From a virus, in IMG/VR virus record IMGVR_UViG_3300005253_000125, positions 1 to 27,777 of that record: 27,777 nucleotides of DNA; one strand, 5' to 3'. The notes beneath the pieces are model-generated. The model searched no databases. It saw only the letters and a list, made by a program, of their open reading frames with translations, and was not told the DNA's origin. How positions within the stretch are numbered: position 1 is the first letter of the stretch; each line of letters begins with the position of its first letter. Position numbers and translations under genes: made by a program. Below are positions 22,769 to 27,777 of the stretch, in pieces.

Positions 22769-22933
22769 TTACCCCCGTAGTATTATACTTATAGCCTCTT
22801 GTATTTTTATCCTAGCCTGTAGAAGTAACTCCTTGTCTACCTGCTCCTTCGATGTAACCGCTGGAGCTTCGGCGAGCGTCTTGGTGAGCAAGTCATCCAC
22901 TGACCTCAATGCCTCTAAAACATTTGCGTTCAT
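22769..22933 (-). CDS. 54-residue helical protein after the large terminase
   Basis: A frame from ATG 22933 to TAA 22769 gives 54 residues. Two amphipathic helices (residues 3-21 with VLEALRSVDDLLTK, and 28-50 with KEQVDKELLLQARIKIQEA) suggest a dimeric coiled coil. The SD GGAGG lies in the last codons of the terminase gene and the start is one base after its stop, so both should be co-translated. Acidic and Leu-rich, without a recognised family. Confidence 0.6.
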   Translation of the reverse strand: MNANVLEALRSVDDLLTKTLAEAPAVTSKEQVDKELLLQARIKIQEAISIILRG

Positions 22934-22934
22934 T

Positions 22935-24191
22935 CTATCTCCTCCATACCGTCTGGCTGGTTCTCGTTCTTACCGATAGGCTGGTCTTGTACTTCTGGCC
23001 TACCCTAGAGAGGTAAGAAGCTACCCCGTACCGCCTAGCATCCATTCCGTGACTCCATTGGTGTGTAGTATCATCACTAAGATATACAGCACCGCTCCCC
23101 GGCTCTTTCCTCTTTAAAAACTTGTAGTTTCTCTGTTCTTTGATACAGTTAAGACTATCCCTGGTCCAGTGTTGGTAATACTCGTTGACCCTCTTTATTC
23201 CAAACTCCACACTCCCCTTACCTTTTACTGTATCTAAGATATTCCAACCGAGTTTCTTTAACGCCACAAATGTCCGGTCTGATTCATTTGGGTCAGGATA
23301 GATAGGGGAAATCCTGCTAACCTGACAAAGTTCCATTTGCCTTGAAATCTGGTCATTAGTCATTCCCTTAATAAAAAACATCTCTCCGGAGTAAAGTCTC
23401 TCACCGATGATAGTGTTTTTAACTAGCACTGTAGGATCTGATTCTTTAGTTGCCCCACCAAAGTCCAGCCCATAGAAATAGTCGCCTTGGGGCAGCTCAT
23501 CTACTTGCTCAAAGTAAGGATATACCAACGCCTCAATCTTGCCAAGTAAACCTAATTCGTAGATATTATGATAGTTGGGGTCTTTCCTGCCCAAGTCCTC
23601 AATGTCGTCCCGTTTACCGAAAGGTATGACATCTAGGGCATCAAGGTAAGTCGAGTGGTCGTATGCCCACCTAGGGTCTTCTAAGTAATACTCGTGGACC
23701 CAGAACTCACTTCTAGGATTCCAGTCAATGATAATAAATATATTAGTCCGGCTGATTAACTCCTTGGCTACCTCCCAGGACAGAGTATCCCCTTCATTGA
23801 TAAATAGAATGTCCCTTCTCATACCAAGTGCCTTCTCATTGTCCGCACTCAGGAACGTCATAACTCCCTTCCACCCTTCCCCCCTGTAGATATGGTCTGT
23901 CTGGTTATAACGTGCGTTGTTCTCGGAGCTTTCAGCCAGGATATTAAAGAAGTCCTTAATACAGCCACCCTTTAAGTGAGGGATGGACTCAGACACTATA
24001 TCAATATCCAACTTACTGGAAGCTTTGCTAGCCACCACATACAATGCTTGGAGGGTGGAGTAGGTTTTAGAAGAATATGTTCCCCCTTCCAAGAGGATAC
24101 CCTTCTTACCATCCTTCATGGCTTGAAGAACAGCCTCGTAGACCTTAGTAGTCTTTAAGGTTATCTCGGTGTCAGCTGTCTTGGTTGTCAT
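22935..24191 (-). CDS. terL: Terminase large subunit
   Basis: The 418-residue product contains the ATPase and nuclease domains of a phage packaging motor. Residues 36-43 (GGTYSSKT) are a Walker A-type loop with variation at the first Lys position. Residues 127-135 (DILFINEGD) are Walker B with the catalytic Glu, and IIIDWNP at 153-159 the coupling region. YGLDFG at 240-245 starts the RNase H-like nuclease, with acidic D300 (IYPDPNES) and DARRY near 384 as further nuclease elements. Its size and pattern match the PBSX-type/terminase-3 group. Preceded directly by the 40-residue zinc protein and the small subunit. Confidence 0.9.
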   Translation of the reverse strand: MTTKTADTEITLKTTKVYEAVLQAMKDGKKGILLEGGTYSSKTYSTLQALYVVASKASSKLDIDIVSESIPHLKGGCIKDFFNILAESSENNARYNQTDHIYRGEGWKGVMTFLSADNEKALGMRRDILFINEGDTLSWEVAKELISRTNIFIIIDWNPRSEFWVHEYYLEDPRWAYDHSTYLDALDVIPFGKRDDIEDLGRKDPNYHNIYELGLLGKIEALVYPYFEQVDELPQGDYFYGLDFGGATKESDPTVLVKNTIIGERLYSGEMFFIKGMTNDQISRQMELCQVSRISPIYPDPNESDRTFVALKKLGWNILDTVKGKGSVEFGIKRVNEYYQHWTRDSLNCIKEQRNYKFLKRKEPGSGAVYLSDDTTHQWSHGMDARRYGVASYLSRVGQKYKTSLSVRTRTSQTVWRR

Positions 24192-24314
24192 TTAGTCTTT
24201 TCCCGCCTCTGTCCGAAAACACCACAGACAATGACGAGTTATACCCAACCCAAAGGGGGGATCGTGGACCACCCAATCATGGAAAGAAAGAAAGCATAAT
24301 AGTCGTCTTATCAT
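24192..24314 (-). CDS. 40-residue HxW/CxxC protein abutting the terminase
   Basis: An ATG at 24314 behind AGGGGG gives a 40-residue protein that stops with TAA directly before the terminase ATG. It reads FHDWVVHDPPFGLG and then ITRHCLWCFRTEAGKD, a H-x-W....DPP.....C..C.. arrangement. This recurs in tiny phage proteins located next to terminase genes and looks like a single zinc-knuckle. The hydrophobic start (IRRLLCFLS) includes another Cys. Correct reading of the six-C run at 24260 is essential; no other frame spans the interval. Role unknown, but conservation of layout supports it. Confidence 0.6.
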   Translation of the reverse strand: MIRRLLCFLSFHDWVVHDPPFGLGITRHCLWCFRTEAGKD

Positions 24315-24353
24315 CGTGCCCCCTATATATAGTACCTAGTTACTTCCATACCA

Positions 24354-24497
24354 CTATATACGCCCTATCATCCTCATATACAAGAAACTAATAAACCTTC
24401 GCCTCTTCTCGATAGTGTGTCTGATATGCTTCATTGCTGCAACAAATTCCTTGTCTCTCGGTGATAAAACAACCAATTGAAACGCTGATTCTTTCAT
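24354..24497 (-). CDS. 47-residue basic helical protein
   Basis: The ATG at 24497 overlaps the TAA of the small terminase gene. The product begins MKESAFQLVVLSPRDKEFVAAMKH, followed by a strongly basic hydrophobic helix (IEKRRRFISFLYMRMIGRI). The last 20 residues could sit on membrane or bind nucleic acid. It stops with TAG about 40 bases before the next start. Its GAGAGG upstream and the TAATG overlap argue for translation; the family is unknown. Confidence 0.5.
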   Translation of the reverse strand: MKESAFQLVVLSPRDKEFVAAMKHIRHTIEKRRRFISFLYMRMIGRI

Positions 24498-24943
24498 TAT
24501 TCCTCTCTATTAAATATCCCGAAGTCCCCCACCCTCTCGGTGAGTTCCTTAGCCTTTTCGCTGGAGACAATGATATTGACCACCCTGTTGTCTTGGTAGG
24601 TGGCTGGTGAGTCAGTGTAGAGTTTGTCCATTTTGTTGAGCTCCTGGATGGCTGCGATGTTGGATTGCCTACTGATTCCGAACTTACCCTCAATCGTCTC
24701 GCGGCCAAACTCTGATAGTTTCTCTTCACGTTCAGCGACTAGCATCTTTGTTGAATTTACAGCCGGAAGACGTAGCTCCTCGATTCTTGCTTTCACCTTG
24801 CTGTCAGCCGCCATCCTTGAGGCATTCTCGTCAATAGTAGAGGAAAGTTGCTTTGCAGAGTATCCAGCGGAAAGATAAGCCTCTCGTTGTTTCATCCCAG
24901 AGAAGAGATTAAGCGCGAAGCTCTCCTGCTTCTGAGTAAGCAT
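24497..24943 (-). CDS. terS: Terminase small subunit
   Basis: The 148-residue product opens MLTQKQESFALNLFSGMKQREAYLSAGYSAKQ, the standard helix-turn-helix of the terminase-2/small-subunit group, which recognises the packaging site. The next helical segment (NASRMAADSKVKARIEELR, residues 40-58) and the later coiled coil (AEREEKLSEFG... IQELNKMDKLY) are also typical. It precedes the large subunit by two small genes. SD GGGGAG stands before the ATG. Family and role are well supported. Confidence 0.85.
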   Translation of the reverse strand: MLTQKQESFALNLFSGMKQREAYLSAGYSAKQLSSTIDENASRMAADSKVKARIEELRLPAVNSTKMLVAEREEKLSEFGRETIEGKFGISRQSNIAAIQELNKMDKLYTDSPATYQDNRVVNIIVSSEKAKELTERVGDFGIFNREE

Positions 24944-25089
24944 TATCTCCCCACCTTGTAGATAAAGCCGGCCAGCCTATTTGAAATCAATCTAAAAAGC
25001 AAAACCCCGGCAGCACAGCAAGCCAGAGTCACACCCATCAATATAACACTATGGCCCGTAAGAAAGAATAGGTTTATAAGTTCTGCCAT
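24943..25089 (-). CDS. 48-residue single-span membrane protein
   Basis: Start ATG 25089 is selected because AAGGAG lies four to nine bases ahead. A longer open frame to 25143 would run over the structured leader. The product reads MAELINLFFLTGHSVILMGVTLACCAAGVLLFRLISNRLAGF in two parts: hydrophobic residues about 15-34 form one membrane span, and the end is basic (SNR..IYKVGR). A small span with Cys near its centre could be a holin-like or phage membrane protein, but lacking a lysin nearby I do not call a holin. It overlaps the small terminase by TAATG. Confidence 0.65.
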   Translation of the reverse strand: MAELINLFFLTGHSVILMGVTLACCAAGVLLFRLISNRLAGFIYKVGR

Positions 25090-25099
25090 ATTCTCCTTG

Positions 25100-25164
25100 A
25101 GGGGCCGGGGTATGGGAGCAAAACCAGGCGACTCTCCCAGCATTTTGTACCCCCGGCGCTCCCA
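25100..25164 (-). promoter_or_regulatory. Pseudoknot-like or switching 5' leader
   Basis: On the minus strand segment A (TGGGAGC, 25164-25158) and B (GCCGGGGGTA, 25157-25148) are followed by A' (GCTCCCA, 25119-25113) and B' (TACCCCGGC, 25112-25104). A pairs A' over seven bases and B pairs B' over seven to nine. The A-B-A'-B' order permits a pseudoknot or two exclusive hairpins. B' is close to the SD of the membrane-protein gene. Folding is by eye only. Confidence 0.45.
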
Positions 25165-25197
25165 ATTCAGTGAAAGCAGGTGATCCCTTTCAAATAA

Positions 25198-25226
25198 AAG
25201 GTAGCACAGGTTCTAATAGTTGTCAA
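25198..25226 (-). promoter_or_regulatory. Leftward promoter, proximal
   Basis: TTGACA (25226-25221) is a perfect -35. After 17 bases comes TACCTT (25203-25198), a weak -10 that keeps the T-A....T positions and is preceded by TG in extended-10 spacing. Transcription near 25191 would enter the terminase block. Confidence 0.5.
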
Positions 25227-25234
25227 GTATAACA

Positions 25235-25274
25235 GAGCGTTACGGTGTTATTTTATAACGTTATAGTAACGCTC
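25235..25274. promoter_or_regulatory. Operator-like inverted repeat with inner palindrome
   Basis: GAGCGTTAC (25235-25243) and GTAACGCTC (25266-25274) are perfect inverted copies 22 bases apart. Inside is the 12-base palindrome TATAACGTTATA (25254-25265). It lies nine bases upstream of the proximal leftward -35 and could bind a phage repressor or activator. Confidence 0.5.
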
Positions 25275-25345
25275 GTGTGTAAAACAAGAATTCTAGATAC
25301 AGGCAGAGGTAATGAGATTTAGAATATAGCCCCTGCCCTCCACTC

Positions 25346-25369
25346 GCTATCGCTTTAGAGGCTATCGCT
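25346..25369. repeat. Tandem GCTATCGCT nonamers
   Basis: GCTATCGCT occurs at 25346-25354 and 25361-25369, in the same orientation and one and a half helical turns apart (15 bases). Two copies alone do not establish an iteron origin, but they could be protein-binding sites in the control region. Confidence 0.45.
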
Positions 25370-25378
25370 CTTGGTCTA

Positions 25379-25412
25379 ATTATAACATACTCCCGAACCC
25401 TGGGAAAGTCAA
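25379..25412 (-). promoter_or_regulatory. Leftward promoter, distal, extended -10
   Basis: TATAAT (25384-25379) is a perfect -10 preceded by TGT, giving an extended -10. A TTGACT at 25412-25407 is 22 bases away, too far to be a regular -35; TTCCCA at 16 bases is the alternative. Output would pass the direct repeats and the operator before reaching the terminase block. Confidence 0.5.
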
Positions 25413-25523
25413 GCCCTCGTAATACTTAGGCATGATATTCGAGGATAAGGCTGATTAAGGGAGTATTCAAGAGGTTAAGAGAGTTATTGCACAACCCTAT
25501 TAGATAAACAAGGATTAATCACA

Positions 25524-25553
25524 TTGACAGGGTAGTTATTGGGGGTGTATAGT
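25524..25553 (+). promoter_or_regulatory. Rightward promoter for small genes
   Basis: TTGACA (25524-25529) and TATAGT (25548-25553) are 18 bases apart, matching six and five of six consensus positions. It stands about 30 bases before the first plus-strand gene, with GGAGG at 25571-25575 as its ribosome site. Confidence 0.65.
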
Positions 25554-25581
25554 ATGGGTAATTAAACATTGGAGGTTAAAG

Positions 25582-25800
25582 ATGAGGATAGAAAGGGACC
25601 CGTTTAAAGGTTATCGGGTATATCTTGGTGACGGGAAACGTGGTGGTTACAAAGCAAATGATGAGGAAGAGCTTATCGCAGCAGTCAAGCATCACTTTGG
25701 AAAGAATGAGTTGGGTGAGATCCCGGGCTGCCCTCTTTGTAGGGCAATTCATGCTGAAATGGCTGCGATGGGGAGAGGGTCGAGTTGGCGCTCTGCTTAG
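25582..25800 (+). CDS. 72-residue small protein with CPLC
   Basis: The first rightward gene, behind GGAGGTTAAAG, gives 72 residues. A beta-type basic start (RDPFKGYRVYLGDGKRGGYKA) is followed by a helix (DEEELIAAVKHHFG) and CPLC at residues 50-53. The tail is Ala/Met-rich and helical (AIHAEMAAMG). The first 45 residues resemble small beta-beta-alpha phage proteins without known role. The CxxC with nearby His could bind zinc or form a redox pair. Confidence 0.7.
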   Translation: MRIERDPFKGYRVYLGDGKRGGYKANDEEELIAAVKHHFGKNELGEIPGCPLCRAIHAEMAAMGRGSSWRSA

Positions 25801-25808
25801 AGAACAAA

Positions 25809-25910
25809 ATGAAAAAGATGATATGCGCTAAATGTATCAAGCCAATCCATAAAAGGTCGGTATGGTGGCTCATCGGAGCTAAATATTACCATCCTGGCTG
25901 TAGGAGGTAA
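25809..25910 (+). CDS. 33-residue zinc-knuckle-like peptide
   Basis: Starting at ATG 25809, nine bases after the previous stop, the frame gives 33 residues. It holds CAKC (residues 6-9), H14, H28 and C31, a C-x2-C...H...C arrangement fit for one zinc ion. Basic residues flank it (KKMI, KPIHKRS, RR). Its TAA is preceded by GGAGG, which forms the SD of the next gene, so it is embedded in a coupled run. No SD of its own is strong, which lowers confidence. Confidence 0.5.
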   Translation: MKKMICAKCIKPIHKRSVWWLIGAKYYHPGCRR

Positions 25911-25914
25911 GGAA

Positions 25915-26076
25915 ATGAAAGTAACAAAAGAGGAAACCTGGACGATGGGAGAACTGGAGGATTATCAACTAGAGGAATTAGCAAGGCAGATAGGGGAGGG
26001 TTATACTTCAGGTAGACTTGATGATGAGAACGCTAATATCTATTGGGAGCTGAAATATAACGTGTGGAAAGATTAA
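25915..26076 (+). CDS. 53-residue acidic helical protein
   Basis: ATG 25915 follows GGAGG at a good distance. The product is acidic and helical (MKVTKEETWTMGELEDYQLEEL... then IYWELKYNVWKD) with several Trp and Tyr residues and no Cys. Acidic small proteins in phage early regions can be DNA mimics or inhibitors of host enzymes; this is only a possibility. A structured spacer begins at its stop codon. Confidence 0.6.
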   Translation: MKVTKEETWTMGELEDYQLEELARQIGEGYTSGRLDDENANIYWELKYNVWKD

Positions 26077-26144
26077 GCTAACCCCTTGACCCACTGCCCC
26101 TTAGTCTCATCGACCGCTAGGGGGCAGCAGTGAGCGGGTAAGCT
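26076..26144 (+). ncRNA. Candidate structured RNA spacer
   Basis: An outer stem AGCTAACCC (26076-26084) with GGGTAAGCT (26136-26144; one mismatch) encloses an inner stem CTGCCCCTTAG (26094-26104) with CTAGGGGGCAG (26117-26127), which has one GU pair and a 12-base loop. It starts at the stop codon of one gene and ends shortly before the SD of the next. No U run follows, so it is not a terminator. Confidence 0.4.
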
Positions 26145-26169
26145 CTAATAAAATAAAGGACGGTGAGTA

Positions 26170-26334
26170 ATGAGAGTCCATATGCAGTTCATCGACCAGG
26201 GGGGATTTATACACTTTGGGACGGCTAAGAGTAAGACAGCGGCCGTCAAGAGCCTGAAGACCCTCAAAGAAGGCACCGAGATACGCTGGACGAGCCCAAA
26301 TGAAGTAATTGTAAGCCAGCAATATATTAAATAA
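26170..26334 (+). CDS. 54-residue basic protein
   Basis: ATG 26170 follows AAAGGACGGTGAGTA, a leader almost repeated at the next gene. The product (MRVHMQFIDQGGFIHFGTAK...) has beta-type strands, a basic helix (AKSKTAAVKSLKTLKEG) and a final strand pair (TEIRWTSPNEVIVSQQYIK). Without Cys. Size and pattern suggest a small nucleic-acid or protein binding beta-alpha-beta unit of the early region, no family recognised. Confidence 0.6.
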   Translation: MRVHMQFIDQGGFIHFGTAKSKTAAVKSLKTLKEGTEIRWTSPNEVIVSQQYIK

Positions 26335-26348
26335 AAGGATGGTGAGTG

Positions 26349-26546
26349 ATGATTTGTGTAAAACTTTCTGAGGATAACAGCGCGTATCTGCATATCAAGG
26401 GTGCGCCCGATACGATGTATGAAACACTCTGTGGTTTCTGTGATACTGATGGTTCCAAGCAGTATGTCAATGGGCTACCTGATTGCCCAACTTGCTTAGG
26501 AGTGCTCCGGTACTGCAAAGGACTACGTTTAAGGAGGACTAAATGA
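26349..26546 (+). CDS. 65-residue zinc-ribbon protein
   Basis: Starting at ATG 26349 (GTG one codon earlier is an alternative), the protein carries CGFC (residues 28-31) and CPTC (46-49), two CxxC knuckles 14 residues apart, plus C3 and C56. The GLPDCPTCLGVL segment is typical of tiny phage zinc ribbons. The C-terminus is basic (KGLRLRRTK). It is coupled to the next mini-frame by ATGA, and has the repeated leader AAAGGATGGTGAGTG. Confidence 0.7.
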   Translation: MICVKLSEDNSAYLHIKGAPDTMYETLCGFCDTDGSKQYVNGLPDCPTCLGVLRYCKGLRLRRTK

Positions 26547-26602
26547 CTGACAAACAATTCCGGGCACTACTGGAATACTACCCGAGAATACTATGGAGGT
26601 AA
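26543..26602 (+). CDS. 19-residue coupling peptide
   Basis: An ATG overlapping the prior TGA (ATGA), with AAGGAGG just upstream, opens a 19-residue frame MTDKQFRALLEYYPRILWR. Its last codons supply the GGAGG SD of the next gene four bases away. It may act mainly to pass ribosomes on. As a protein it is a hydrophobic and aromatic helix; real function is uncertain. Confidence 0.4.
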   Translation: MTDKQFRALLEYYPRILWR

Positions 26603-26605
26603 ACT

Positions 26606-26869
26606 ATGCGACTCGGTAAAAAACAAAAGTACGTCTTAAAGAAAATGGCTTTAAATTGGGAACTGGGCCGGGACTTGGCTTTCCGTGGAACTCCTTGGCT
26701 TCAAGAGGGTGGCTGTGGGTACGGAGGGGAGACTGACTATTCTATAAGTTCAAGCGTTCTTCAGTCTTTATATGTTAAAAAGTTAATTAAGGTCGCCTAC
26801 AAAAGATTCCCTCTGGAGGGCTACGAATTAACAACCTCTGGTAAGGCAATTGTTGAGAATATACTTTAG
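26606..26869 (+). CDS. 87-residue winged-helix-like small protein
   Basis: The product starts with a basic helix (MRLGKKQKYVLKKMALNWE), followed by a loop with GCGYGG, then SSSVLQSLYVKKLIKVAYKRFPLEGYELTTSGKAIVENIL. That last order, helix with S..L..L..K.LI, then a beta pair with Y.LT..G, is the recognition helix and wing of small DNA-binding regulators (winged helix). It is the last rightward gene and could be the regulator of the operator at 25235-25274, though this is only suggested by the fold. Confidence 0.65.
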   Translation: MRLGKKQKYVLKKMALNWELGRDLAFRGTPWLQEGGCGYGGETDYSISSSVLQSLYVKKLIKVAYKRFPLEGYELTTSGKAIVENIL

Positions 26870-26895
26870 TCAGCGCACCTCTATCCAAACTAAAA

Positions 26896-27171
26896 TCATC
26901 TCTGCCTCTCAAACTTACCTTCCTCCCATGAGGCTAACATATCCTTTAGTCTACACGGCTCACAAAGGATTCTACCATTCTTAACATCAAAGGCCAATTC
27001 AGGGTAGTTGACCACGGGTTTAATGTGGTCGGCGGTTAATTCAGCGGTGCTACCACACAAGCAACAGCGATAGCTGCCCTGGTTCATAACAGCATAGCGC
27101 CATTCTATATACCGCTGCCCTCTATGGCTCTTTCGACTCTTGAAAAGTACCTGGTCTCTTTTCTCCCCCAT
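26896..27171 (-). CDS. HNH-type endonuclease with altered final His
   Basis: This 91-residue protein has the HNH zinc framework C36-x2-C39...DH (48-49)...N65...C70-x2-C73. The residue after C73 is Arg (R74), where the usual enzyme has the last metal-binding His. A basic head (GEKRDQVLFKSRKSHRGQR) suits DNA binding. HNH proteins near terminase genes can nick DNA at cos during packaging; the missing His may reduce or modify activity. It starts behind GGAGGACAA and overlaps the gene before it by 50 bases, and converges with the rightward genes. Confidence 0.8.
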   Translation of the reverse strand: MGEKRDQVLFKSRKSHRGQRYIEWRYAVMNQGSYRCCLCGSTAELTADHIKPVVNYPELAFDVKNGRILCEPCRLKDMLASWEEGKFERQR

Positions 27172-27352
27172 TTGTCCTCCAAATCAATACTCCTGCTAAA
27201 ATCACCCCTGCTACATACAGTACCCAGATAAAAGCTATCTCAAAGATATATTGCCACTCCATGGAAGTATAAACAATTATTGCTCTAGTCAATTCTGCCG
27301 GAGCATAGATGGTCAGAATAATAACCAGTAAGAAGAGTTGTTTTTTAATCAT
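27122..27352 (-). CDS. 76-residue two-span membrane protein
   Basis: Start ATG 27352 overlaps the previous stop by eight bases; a longer open frame to 27427 lacks an SD site and covers the preceding gene. Residues about 5-22 (QLFLLVIILTIYAPAEL) form the first hydrophobic span, and residues about 36-59 (IFEIAFIWVLYVAGVILAGV) a second. The end is basic and polar (WRTNGGEKRPGTF). Two spans with a short loop resemble small holins, but no lysis neighbours exist here. I call it a membrane protein only. Confidence 0.65.
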   Translation of the reverse strand: MIKKQLFLLVIILTIYAPAELTRAIIVYTSMEWQYIFEIAFIWVLYVAGVILAGVLIWRTNGGEKRPGTFQESKEP

Positions 27353-27662
27353 CTCTTCCCTCTTCAAACGGATTGGCTCCAGCCACGTACACCTTTGGGT
27401 CTGAGAATAGCATCCTGATTCCCACACAGTCGGGAGCGCATAAAGGTGATTCCCCGCACCATTTACAAGGCTTCTTTCGTTCTGTACAACCTACATCCGA
27501 TTCACAGGAAACCATACCATCCTCATCGGGCTCACCCCACGGAATAAGCTCATTACAGTAGTCACAACGCCAGCCATTCTCTTCAGGCGAGGGCTCCATA
27601 ATCATATGCGGATATAGCCGCCACTTCTCACTATGCTTATCCCACCATTTATCTTGTTCCAT
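27345..27662 (-). CDS. 105-residue Cys-rich zinc protein
   Basis: Starting at ATG 27662 behind GGGGGAG, the product has Cys at 33, 36, 53, 59, 66, 69, 75 and 79. Pairs CDYC (33-36), CKWC (66-69) and a spaced CAPDC (75-79) suggest two zinc sites. The N-terminus is Trp-rich (MEQDKWWDKHSEKW). An upstream open extension to 27722 is not SD-led and overlaps the preceding gene. No family recognised; probable nucleic-acid or protein binding. Confidence 0.65.
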   Translation of the reverse strand: MEQDKWWDKHSEKWRLYPHMIMEPSPEENGWRCDYCNELIPWGEPDEDGMVSCESDVGCTERKKPCKWCGESPLCAPDCVGIRMLFSDPKVYVAGANPFEEGRDD

Positions 27663-27777
27663 CACTCCCCCCTCTGGTCGTATTGAGCCTGGGCTATCAA
27701 CCCCCACCGCTTTTCCTCCCACTCTGCGTCAGTCATCACTACATCTTCATATTCATCTTCCCACTGCTCATTCAGTT
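27662..27777 (-). CDS. Acidic helical protein, C-terminal part only
   Basis: An open frame enters from the right edge and ends with TGA overlapping the next ATG (TGATG). The visible about 37 residues are acidic and Trp-rich (NEQWEDEYEDVVMTDAEW, then EKRWGLIAQAQYDQRG). The start is not visible, though an internal ATG exists. The strong overlap with the zinc protein supports translation; function cannot be judged. Confidence 0.55.
   Translation of the reverse strand, partial: LNEQWEDEYEDVVMTDAEWEEKRWGLIAQAQYDQRGE

Larger units (their letters stand above)
25144..25581. other. Divergent intergenic control region, no gene
   Basis: No frame with an SD site larger than eight codons was found here. 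The region separates the leftward packaging and virion block from the rightward small-gene block. It holds two leftward promoters, one rightward promoter, an inverted repeat, a short palindrome and a duplicated nonamer. A packaging (cos/pac) site next to the small terminase would also be expected nearby, but I cannot locate it. Confidence 0.6.

Noticed and set aside
24388-24729. A 113-residue minus-strand frame.
   Set aside because: It overlaps the small terminase gene in another frame, has a low-complexity basic Ser-rich product and no SD site.
25144-25581. A phage origin or cos site in the control region.
   Set aside because: Two nonamers and an inverted repeat alone do not define an origin, and no recognisable cos pattern can be picked by eye.
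24943-27352. Holin calls for the two small membrane proteins.
   Set aside because: Spans are visible but no lysin or spanin lies nearby, so only membrane location is supported.
1-27777. CRISPR arrays, tRNA genes and diversity-generating retroelements.
   Set aside because: No regularly spaced repeats, cloverleaf-type sequence or reverse transcriptase was seen on reading the sequence.

Overview
The window is a stretch of a tailed double-stranded DNA bacteriophage or prophage (Caudoviricetes). It carries a terminase pair, a portal-like protein, a scaffold-like protein and a probable major capsid protein, followed by connector, hub-like and receptor-binding proteins. Spacing is tight: most neighbours overlap by 1-14 bases or abut, often as TAATG or ATGA. 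Shine-Dalgarno sites of the AAGGAG/GGAGG type are strong and several starts are GTG, so the host is a bacterium with ordinary SD-led initiation. I cannot name the host. I see no tRNA, rRNA, integrase, replication gene or lysin. No tape-measure, major tail-tube or sheath gene is visible either. That absence, plus a 1603-residue protein beside the portal, favours a short-tailed (podovirus-like) particle, though genes outside the window could change this.

Layout. (1) About 25.1 kb down to position 1, all on the minus strand and read right to left: a small membrane protein, small and large terminase subunits, about a dozen small accessory proteins (22.9-19.4 kb), the portal, two small proteins, the giant protein with a ParB-like domain, a Com-type zinc finger, a promoter and terminator-like element, scaffold, capsid, a LAGLIDADG homing endonuclease, an FmdB-type zinc ribbon, then surface and tail proteins including a beta-helix, a LamG-like lectin fold, a connector with coiled coil, a hub-like protein, a beta-propeller and short distal proteins. 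The last one runs off the left edge. (2) 25.1-25.58 kb: a gene-free divergent control region with two minus-strand promoters, one plus-strand promoter and a perfect inverted repeat. (3) 25.58-26.87 kb: seven very small plus-strand genes, several with Cys pairs, with a structured spacer between them. (4) 26.9-27.78 kb: minus-strand genes, namely an HNH protein with an altered last histidine, a two-helix membrane protein, a Cys-rich protein and a partial gene.

Working together: the terminases cut and package DNA through the portal into a shell built by capsid on scaffold. The giant protein is best explained as an internal or ejected virion protein. The propeller, beta-helix and LamG proteins probably contact host glycans. 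Several real genes are short and easily missed (1640-1747, 6096-6140, 8286-8462, 12345-12518, 17556-17708, 19786-19899, 22769-22933, 24192-24314, 24354-24497, 25809-25910, 25915-26076, 26170-26334, 26543-26602). The most interesting signals are the Com-like gene followed by a promoter-terminator leader, a pseudoknot-like leader before the first minus-strand gene, the ParB-containing giant protein, and the structured spacer at 26076-26144.
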